Assembly: GCA_035651635.1 (NCBI GenBank)
Contig: DASRFK010000309.1
Span: forward strand, 1 to 47,186
Source of the DNA: JANXQE01 sp035651635
GTDB lineage: Bacteria; Verrucomicrobiota; Verrucomicrobiia; Limisphaerales; UBA8199
Direction: 5' to 3'
DNA length: 47,186 bases
Made by a program: the position numbers and the translations under genes. Every line of letters starts with the position of its first letter. Position 1 is the stretch's first letter. Below the pieces are notes generated by a model that worked only from the letters and a program-made list of their open reading frames with translations, was not told where the DNA came from and made no database searches. This document shows, one piece after another, positions 41,540 to 47,186 of the stretch.

Positions 41540-43078
41540 ATGACCATCTCCCAATCGCTGGCCGCAAGTCTTTTCATTTGGGCGGCTCTCCTGTGCCCCC
41601 CGGCTCGTGCCGCCGAACCGCCACGCGTCGACGTCATCCTGTGGTTTGATACGGAAGATTATCTCTCGCCCGCCGATGACGAGGCCTGCAAGCGCTTGGC
41701 CGAAATGCTCACCCAGCGCCACATCCGGGCGACGTTCAAGGTCGTTGGAGAAAAAGTGAGGGTCTTGGAGCGACGTGGACGGCACGACGTGATCGATGCC
41801 TTGAAAAACCATGATATCGGTTTCCACGCCAATTTTCATTCAGTGCATCCGACACCTACGGAGTATCTGGCCGATTGTGGCCTGCTTGACGGGATGGCGG
41901 AGTTTCAGCGGCGCGAAGGGCCCGGGGCAGCCGATGTGCGGCGAATCTTTCAAAGAGAAACCCTGGTTTGCTACGGACAGCCCGGGTCCTCGTGGGCGGC
42001 GCAAGCCATTGCCGCCCTGAAAGGCATCGGCGTGGCCCCTTCCGGCGTGCCTTGTTATGTCGATGAAGGCGATCACGTTGGACTGGATCATAAGCCGTTT
42101 TGGTACGCGGGAGCGTTGAATGTGTATCACATGGGGCCAAATTACACGCGGATGGAGTTGCATGATCCCGATGCTGTCGGCCCCGCTAAAGAAAAGGTCT
42201 CGGCCATCGCCCGCCGGCTACAAGGTGAGGGCGGAGGTTTGATCAGCATCTTTTACCACCCTTGCGAATGGATTCACCGGGAGTTTTGGGACGGTGTCAA
42301 CTTTCGGCGCGGCGCTAATCCACCACCGGACCAATGGAAAGCGCCACCGCAACAAACGCCGGCTGAGACCGAAGCTGCTTTCGCCCGGTTCGGCCAATAC
42401 CTCGATCATATTCGCTCGATACCTGGCGTGCGCTTCATTACGGCGGGAGAACTTCCGGGCATTTATGCCGACCCTTTGCGCACCAGCGGCGTTTCGCTGA
42501 AGGAACTATCCCAGCTTGCATCGCGGTTGGCCGCGGACGGCCTAAATGGCGTTGATTTCGCCGTCATTGGCCACAACAGCTACTCGGCGGCCGATCAATT
42601 CGAATTGCTCACCGCAGCCATGACCAGCCTGATCTCGGAGCGAAAGTTCCCAAGCGCTTTCGTCGCTAAAGGATTGCTTGGCCCGGACGGAAACCCTCCC
42701 ATGAGCAACGAACGGACACATCTGGACTGGCCCGCTTTCCGCATGGCGGTCGCTGATGTGGCGAATTACATGCAAACTCAGGGGCGAGTTCCGGCCCGCG
42801 TTTTCATCGGCCCGGACCCGATTCCGCCGGGTACCTTTTTAGTGGGCCTGGCGAGAGCTTACCAGTTCTATGAAAAGCACCGGGCGCTACCGCTCGAAAG
42901 CGGGATTGTCTTGCCGGCCTCTGTGGAATTGTTATCGGCCCGTCACATTGCCGAAGACACGCCGGAACTCTTTGGCGGTTGGATCATCCACAAAGGAAAT
43001 TTCCGCGCACCAAAGGTCCTCGAGATCGCCCGCCTGCAGGCCTGGACTTTAAAGCCGGCGTTGCGCGCTGCAAATTAG
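41540..43078 (+). CDS. Secreted polysaccharide deacetylase-like protein
   Basis: This 512-aa protein has a signal peptide (about 1-25, LFIWAALLCPPARAAE). The NodB-like barrel starts at about 28: RVDVILWFDTEDYLSP supplies the Asp pair (Asp37, Asp40), HDIGFHANFHSVHP supplies His96 and His100 as likely metal ligands, and SIFYHPCEWIHREFW (about 235) is a later His-containing motif. Such enzymes remove N- or O-acetyl groups from polysaccharides. Residues beyond ~320 form a separate alpha/beta region (NGVDFAVIGHNSYSAADQFELL, then RVFIGPDPIPPGTFLVGLARAY) that resembles a pseudomurein-binding or transglutaminase-adjacent region only loosely; I do not name it. The substrate is unknown. It lies 101 bp upstream of lpxC/fabZ on the same strand. 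Confidence 0.83.
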   Translation: MTISQSLAASLFIWAALLCPPARAAEPPRVDVILWFDTEDYLSPADDEACKRLAEMLTQRHIRATFKVVGEKVRVLERRGRHDVIDALKNHDIGFHANFHSVHPTPTEYLADCGLLDGMAEFQRREGPGAADVRRIFQRETLVCYGQPGSSWAAQAIAALKGIGVAPSGVPCYVDEGDHVGLDHKPFWYAGALNVYHMGPNYTRMELHDPDAVGPAKEKVSAIARRLQGEGGGLISIFYHPCEWIHREFWDGVNFRRGANPPPDQWKAPPQQTPAETEAAFARFGQYLDHIRSIPGVRFITAGELPGIYADPLRTSGVSLKELSQLASRLAADGLNGVDFAVIGHNSYSAADQFELLTAAMTSLISERKFPSAFVAKGLLGPDGNPPMSNERTHLDWPAFRMAVADVANYMQTQGRVPARVFIGPDPIPPGTFLVGLARAYQFYEKHRALPLESGIVLPASVELLSARHIAEDTPELFGGWIIHKGNFRAPKVLEIARLQAWTLKPALRAAN

Positions 43079-43179
43079 CGGCACAAATGCTCTTTGCCCG
43101 TTGGCCATCTGTGGTTCAACCCGGAGCCCAAAAATGATCTGAGGCCGGCAACCAGCGGGACTGTCAGCTTGCCAAGCGT

Positions 43180-44541
43180 TTGAGGGGCTTGTTTAATGCG
43201 CGGGTGTTACAGCAGCAAACCATTAACGGGCCCGCGAGCTTCTCGGGGGTCGGTTTGCACAGCGGCAACCGGGTCACCATGACCTTTGTGCCGGCTCCCC
43301 CCAACTCGGGGATTCGCTTTCGGCGAGTGGATCTCGAAGGCAAGCCGGAAATCGAGGCACGGGTTGAGAATGTCGTCGAGACCAACCGTTCGACGACGCT
43401 GGCCAAGGGGCATACGCGGATCCATACGGTCGAGCATGTGCTGGCGACCTTTGCCGGGTTCGGCATTGATAATGCCGTCGTGGAGTTGGACGCCAATGAA
43501 CCACCGGTGGGAGATGGCAGCGCTCGCGAGTACTGCAAGATGATCGAGGCGACCGGGATCCTCCCGCAGGACGAGCGCCGGCAAATCTATGAGCTTAAAG
43601 CGGCCATTGAGTTGGAAATGGGCGAGACCACCATGACGCTGTTCCCTCATCACAGCTTTAAGATCAGTTGCACAAGTTCGGATCGACAGGGGCGCTTCAC
43701 TCAATTCTACAGCACGGAGCTTTCGCCTAAGAGCTGGGAAAAAGAACTGTCGCACGCGCGGACGTTTTGTTTTTACGAAGAGATCGAATTCCTGATCAAG
43801 AACGGATTGATCAAAGGCGGCAGCCTCGAAAACGCCGTCGTGATTCGCGATGATGCCGTGCTCACGACTGAGCCGCTCCGGTATCCGGACGAGTTTGTGC
43901 GGCACAAAATGTTGGATATTCTGGGCGACCTTTCGCTCTTGGGACGGCCTGTGCATGGCCATCTCATCGCCGTTAAGCCCAGCCACGCGGCCAATTGCGA
44001 GTTGGTGCGGCGGATCGCCGCTCAGATGCGCAAGCCCCAGACCTTTGGTCCGCCACCGCAATTGCGCGACCATTCCCCCAACGATGCTCTCGGACCCGGG
44101 CTGGAACTGCCCGCTCAACTCGATATTGAAGGGGTCATGCGGATCCTGCCGCACCGCTTTCCCTTTCTGATGGTAGACCGGATTGCCAAAATCGAGGGCA
44201 ACAAGATTGTCGGGGTCAAGAGCGTCACGATCAATGAGCCCTACTTTCAGGGGCACTTTCCCGGCCATCCGATCATGCCCGGAGTCCTCCAACTGGAAGC
44301 CATCGCGCAGGTAGCCGGCATCCTCATGCTGCGTCAGGCCGAAAACGCCGGCCAACTCGCCTATTTCATGTCCGCTGAAGACGTGAAATGGCGCAAGCCG
44401 GTGCATCCCGGCGATACGCTCATTATTGAAGTGGAAATGACCAAAACGCGCGGCAAACTTGGAAAGGCAAAGGGCGTTTGCAAAGTTCAAGGCGAGACCG
44501 TCAGCGAGGCCGAAGTGACCTTCATCCTTCGTGAGGGCTGA
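43180..44541 (+). CDS. lpxC-fabZ: Bifunctional LpxC deacetylase / FabZ dehydratase
   Basis: This 453-aa fusion joins two enzymes. LpxC (about 10-300) is the zinc UDP-3-O-acyl-GlcNAc deacetylase, the committed step of lipid A synthesis. FabZ (about 310-453) is the (3R)-hydroxyacyl-ACP dehydratase. LpxC zinc ligands are His86 (TVEHVLATFAGFGIDNAV), His242 and Asp246 (RHKMLDILGD), with the catalytic His259 in GRPVHGHL; SGVGLHSG opens the domain. FabZ shows ILPHRFPFLMVDRI, His359 in GHFPGHPIMPGVL and Glu373 in QLEAIAQ. The fusion is known in Bacteroidota and related phyla. The start is uncertain: no in-frame ATG exists before the conserved region. TTG at 43180, TTG at 43189 and GTG at 43204 are the candidates. 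lpxA follows after 19 nt. Confidence 0.95.
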   Translation: MRGLFNARVLQQQTINGPASFSGVGLHSGNRVTMTFVPAPPNSGIRFRRVDLEGKPEIEARVENVVETNRSTTLAKGHTRIHTVEHVLATFAGFGIDNAVVELDANEPPVGDGSAREYCKMIEATGILPQDERRQIYELKAAIELEMGETTMTLFPHHSFKISCTSSDRQGRFTQFYSTELSPKSWEKELSHARTFCFYEEIEFLIKNGLIKGGSLENAVVIRDDAVLTTEPLRYPDEFVRHKMLDILGDLSLLGRPVHGHLIAVKPSHAANCELVRRIAAQMRKPQTFGPPPQLRDHSPNDALGPGLELPAQLDIEGVMRILPHRFPFLMVDRIAKIEGNKIVGVKSVTINEPYFQGHFPGHPIMPGVLQLEAIAQVAGILMLRQAENAGQLAYFMSAEDVKWRKPVHPGDTLIIEVEMTKTRGKLGKAKGVCKVQGETVSEAEVTFILREG

Positions 44542-44560
44542 CCCCCGCTGAGCTCAGTCT

Positions 44561-45328
44561 ATGATCCATCCAACCGCGGTCGTGCACTCTAAGGCCGAGC
44601 TTGGAGCCGAGTGCGAAATCGGCCCATACTGCGTCGTTGGCGAACACGTCACCCTGGGGCGGGCTTGCCGCTTGCATTCGCATGTCGTGGTCGGGGGCTT
44701 TACCCGCCTGGGGGACGCCAACGAAGTTTTTCCCTTCGCCAGCATCGGGCTGCAAACCCAGGATCTCAAATTCAAGGGCGGAAATACCCGAACCGAAATC
44801 GGCGCCCACAACACCTTTCGTGAGTACGTCACCATCCACAGCGCCACGGGTGAAGGTGAGGTAACCCGGATTGGCTCCGATAATCACATATTGGCTTACA
44901 GCCACATCGCTCACAATGTCGTGATGGGAGACGGGGTCATTATGTCGAATGTCGCCACGCTGGCCGGACATGTAATCGTCGAGGATTTCGCGGTGGTAGG
45001 CGGACTGGCCGCCATCCATCAATTCTGCAGGATTGGCAAGATGGCCATCGTGGGCGGTTGCTCGAAGGTCGTTCAGGATGTGCCCCCGTTCATGCTGGCC
45101 GACGGCAACCCTGCCGAGACGCGGACAATCAACAAAGTGGGTCTGGAACGCAACGGTGTTTCTGAAGAGGCTCAATCGGTCTTGCGCCAGGCTTTTAAAA
45201 TTTTATTCCGCGAAGGCTTAACGATTCCCAACGCGCTCATACGGATCCAACAGGATCTTCCCCAACTGCCAGAGGTTCAGCACCTGGTTAACTTCGTCCG
45301 CACCAGTGAACGCGGCATCAGTAAGTGA
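44561..45328 (+). CDS. lpxA: Acyl-ACP:UDP-N-acetylglucosamine O-acyltransferase LpxA
   Basis: This 255-aa left-handed beta-helix enzyme makes the first lipid A intermediate by moving a hydroxyacyl chain from ACP to UDP-GlcNAc. Hexapeptide repeats begin at once (IHPTAVVHSKAELGAECEIGPYCVVG). The family blocks VFPFASIGLQTQDLKFKGG and NTFREYVTIHSAT follow. The catalytic His118 lies in LAYSHIAHNVVMGDGVIM, equivalent to E. coli His125. The C-terminal helical part (about 190-255: ERNGVSEEAQSVLRQAFKILF) completes it. The length matches the family (about 262). It sits 19 nt after lpxC/fabZ and overlaps rsmI by the GTGA sequence, so the three are surely one transcript. Confidence 0.97.
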   Translation: MIHPTAVVHSKAELGAECEIGPYCVVGEHVTLGRACRLHSHVVVGGFTRLGDANEVFPFASIGLQTQDLKFKGGNTRTEIGAHNTFREYVTIHSATGEGEVTRIGSDNHILAYSHIAHNVVMGDGVIMSNVATLAGHVIVEDFAVVGGLAAIHQFCRIGKMAIVGGCSKVVQDVPPFMLADGNPAETRTINKVGLERNGVSEEAQSVLRQAFKILFREGLTIPNALIRIQQDLPQLPEVQHLVNFVRTSERGISK

Positions 45329-46059
45329 GCGAAGACCTTCCACCGCTGACGCCCGGGACTCTCTATCTCGTAGCCACCCCCATCGGAAATCTCGAGGATA
45401 TCACCCTGCGGGCCCTGCGGACTCTCAAGGAATGCGACCGGGTGGCCGCCGAGGATACCCGCAGGACCGGCCGGCTCTTAACTCATTTCGGCCTTTCCAA
45501 GCCGATGCTTAGCTATTTCAAATTCAGCGAAGCAAAGCGAAGTGAAGAAATCCTCCAACTCCTAAGCCGCGGTGAAAAAATCGCCTTGGTCACAGATGCG
45601 GGAAGCCCGGGCATTAGTGACCCCGGCGAGCGCGTCGTGCGGGCAGCCATTGCCGCCGGCTATCGGGTCGAAGCCGTCCCCGGCCCAAGTGCCCTTGTCG
45701 CGGCACTGACCGCCAGCGGATTGCCCACCGAAGAGTTCCACTTCGTAGGTTTCCTGCCGCATAAGTCCGGCCAAAGAAGGAAAAAGCTCGAATGCCTAAA
45801 GGACATCGAGGGCACATTGGTTCTATACGAATCTCCTTACCGCGTTGAAAAACTGCTCGGAGAGTTAACGGATATCCTGGGTGCACGACCCGTGGTGCTC
45901 GCTCGTGAGCTGACCAAGCGTTTCGAGGAATTTATCCGTGGCACGCCTGCGGAACTGCTCGAACGCTTCCGGGCGCGCGCGCCAAAAGGTGAATTTGTTG
46001 TGTTGGTAGCTCCCAGCACCACTGAGAAACAGGTCCCCTGTTCGGAAGACTTGGGGTAG
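45325..46059 (+). CDS. rsmI: 16S rRNA 2'-O-ribose C1402 methyltransferase RsmI
   Basis: This 244-aa SAM-dependent enzyme methylates the ribose of C1402 in the ribosomal decoding centre. The start is GTG 45325 inside the lpxA stop (AAGTGA), a 4-nt overlap typical of translational coupling. Tetrapyrrole-methylase-fold motifs are GTLYLVATPIGNLEDITLRA (11-30), RVAAEDTRRTGRLLTHF, LVTDAGSPGISDPGERVV (about 88-105), VEAVPGPSALVAALTASGLPT and FVGFLPHKSGQR. The protein ends soon after RFRARAPKGEFVVLV. It lacks the ~40-residue C-terminal extension of the E. coli protein (286 aa), as in many other phyla. It is the last gene of the lipid A run and converges on the gene at 46194. Confidence 0.95.
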   Translation: MSEDLPPLTPGTLYLVATPIGNLEDITLRALRTLKECDRVAAEDTRRTGRLLTHFGLSKPMLSYFKFSEAKRSEEILQLLSRGEKIALVTDAGSPGISDPGERVVRAAIAAGYRVEAVPGPSALVAALTASGLPTEEFHFVGFLPHKSGQRRKKLECLKDIEGTLVLYESPYRVEKLLGELTDILGARPVVLARELTKRFEEFIRGTPAELLERFRARAPKGEFVVLVAPSTTEKQVPCSEDLG

Positions 46060-46193
46060 CGGTGAGGCCCGCCAGGTCGTGTCACAGCAACGGCTCCCAC
46101 AATCAAGCTTGCAGGCTTCCCCCTCTTTCCTTGGCCTCGTTGGGAGCAGATGGCCGATAGGGAGCATTGTAAACCCATTCCTGTAGCACCACG

Positions 46194-47186
46194 CTAATTT
46201 TTGGTGGCCCCTGCTAGAGCCGGATCGAGCTCGAACACTTTTTGATGGTGCATGCGCGCGAGTTCGATTTGGCCCAGCTTTCCGTAGTAGCGTCCAAGGT
46301 CCTGGTGGGCAACGTAGTTATTCGGGTCTATTTCCAGGGCATGCTCCATGAGAGTTTTTGTGTTCTGCCAATATCGCAGCTGATCGTGGCTGGCATTTGC
46401 GCAGAGAATTAGAACCACACAAGCCAGCGCCGCCGGAATGGCACGCCGGTACCTTGACGAGGGCAGTACGGCCGCCAGCTCGTGCAGCCCCCACACCGCC
46501 AAGATTGCCAGTCCGATCCCGGGCAGATAACTGTAGCGATCCGCCATCGATTGAAGCCCCGTCTGAGCCAAGCCGTTCACCGGAGCCAGCATTCCCAGGA
46601 ACCAAAACCATCCGATCATGAGGTAAGGCCGGGTACGAAAGGTCAGGACCGCCAAAATCGAAATGCCAACCACCACGGACAACCCGAGCAGCAGGGGAAT
46701 CGCCGGAATATGGTCTGGTCTCAGGTAAAGCACCGTCAAATTCTGTGGCCAGAGTGTCTTTTGCAGATATAGAAAGTACCCTGCAAAGACAGTTCCAACG
46801 CGCGTGATCGCTGCTTCATTCTGTAAAGAAACCATCGTGCCGTGCTGCGCCAGGAGCGTAATCACGGCTACGGCAGCCGAAAAAAGGAAGAACGGCACCT
46901 TTTCAACCAGAATACCGTCGTAACTGAATAAGGCCCTTAGCTGATCGGGTGCTTTGCGGATTCGTCCCAGCGGCCATAAGTCGAGCAGCAGCAGAACAAA
47001 TGGAACGGTCACCAGCATTGGTTTGGAGAGCAGGCCTAATCCGAAAAATGCCAGTGTAGCCACATACCACCCGCGGTCCGCGTGGAGACTGGCGGAGTCG
47101 ACTTGAGGCTGGGTGCGGATTTCAACCGCTTGAATCCCGGCGCCGGGCGGTTGCCTCTGGACTCTGCTGAAGGTGTACTTCGTATA
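46194..47186 (-). CDS. Polytopic glycosyltransferase/TPR membrane protein, C-terminal part (partial)
   Basis: The frame is open to the right edge of the window, so the N-terminus is outside. The visible ~330 residues begin in a linker (SRVQRQPPGAG, then HADRGWYVATLAFF). At least five membrane spans follow: FGLGLLSKPMLVTVPFVLLLLD, VPFFLFSAAVAVITLLA, IPLLLGLSVVVGISILAVLTF, YLMIGWFWFLGMLAPVNGL and AIPAALACVVLILCA. A single TPR (VAHQDLGRYYGKLGQIELARMHHQKVFELDP) closes the protein. LLSKPMLVTVPFVLLLLDLWPLGR and QSMADRYSYLPGIGLAI mark a family of GT-C-like O-glycosyltransferase/TPR proteins common in Verrucomicrobia and Planctomycetes. The GTG at 47063 is not the true start. The acceptor is unknown. 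Confidence 0.8.
   Translation of the reverse strand, partial: YTKYTFSRVQRQPPGAGIQAVEIRTQPQVDSASLHADRGWYVATLAFFGLGLLSKPMLVTVPFVLLLLDLWPLGRIRKAPDQLRALFSYDGILVEKVPFFLFSAAVAVITLLAQHGTMVSLQNEAAITRVGTVFAGYFLYLQKTLWPQNLTVLYLRPDHIPAIPLLLGLSVVVGISILAVLTFRTRPYLMIGWFWFLGMLAPVNGLAQTGLQSMADRYSYLPGIGLAILAVWGLHELAAVLPSSRYRRAIPAALACVVLILCANASHDQLRYWQNTKTLMEHALEIDPNNYVAHQDLGRYYGKLGQIELARMHHQKVFELDPALAGATKN

Noticed and set aside
43207..44490. 427-codon open frame on the minus strand
   Set aside because: It is antisense to the certain lpxC-fabZ gene and carries no recognisable motif.
1..47186. tRNA or rRNA genes
   Set aside because: No T-loop (GGTTCRANYCC) with a matching acceptor stem was found by eye; a tRNAscan or Infernal run would settle it.

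Overview
The window comes from a GC-rich, double-membraned bacterium that looks like a member of the Verrucomicrobiota (Limisphaerales/Pedosphaera type). The basis is a fused lpxC-fabZ gene followed by lpxA, GloVer-type tandem-repeat secreted proteins, a batD-batE pair, several secreted families that I associate with Verrucomicrobiota, and a high load of palindromic intergenic repeats. No rRNA, tRNA, CRISPR array, prophage or plasmid function was seen, so this reads as a chromosomal segment.

Layout. 1-3.1 kb: two secreted proteins on the minus strand (a TPR protein and a TIGR03118 protein). 3.2-3.9 kb: a block of palindromic elements, then a 49-aa basic protein. 4-7.3 kb: an OmpA-like peptidoglycan-binding protein and a NarL/UhpB-type two-component system. 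7.6-11.4 kb: a secreted esterase with an 840-aa GloVer repeat protein directly upstream. 11.8-13.5 kb: hisH and a Mn-type superoxide dismutase separated by a MITE-like element. 13.5-20.1 kb: a TlpA-like thioredoxin, glnS, lysS, a four-copy 108-bp tandem repeat and a membrane sensor kinase. 20.4-23.2 kb: a fibronectin-III protein, a GNAT-like protein and a four-unit palindromic array. 23.2-26 kb: batE and batD, translationally coupled. 26-31.7 kb: a conserved hypothetical gene, an M24 aminopeptidase, more palindromic repeats, a membrane-anchored coiled-coil protein and a small membrane protein. 31.7-36.7 kb: a decayed accessory stretch with a truncated IS110 transposase, a doubly frameshifted secreted gene, a hypothetical membrane protein and a 925-bp repeat-rich spacer. 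36.7-47.2 kb: ppdK with a strong terminator, a PF07399-type antiporter, a secreted polysaccharide deacetylase, the lpxC/fabZ-lpxA-rsmI run, and the C-terminal part of a membrane glycosyltransferase/TPR gene that leaves the window on the right.

How the genes work together. The clearest functional group is lipid A initiation (lpxC/fabZ-lpxA), with rsmI coupled to lpxA by a GTGA overlap. batD-batE overlap as ATGA, the kinase and regulator genes are 10 nt apart, and lysS and glnS are 33 nt apart. Most of the rest are independent housekeeping or secreted-protein genes.

I did not find a convincing new multi-gene system. The most unusual content is the repeat landscape: at least four families of palindromic or tandem elements. 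One copy lies inside the 5' coding part of batE without breaking its reading frame. One array has long stop-free stretches in all three plus-strand frames.
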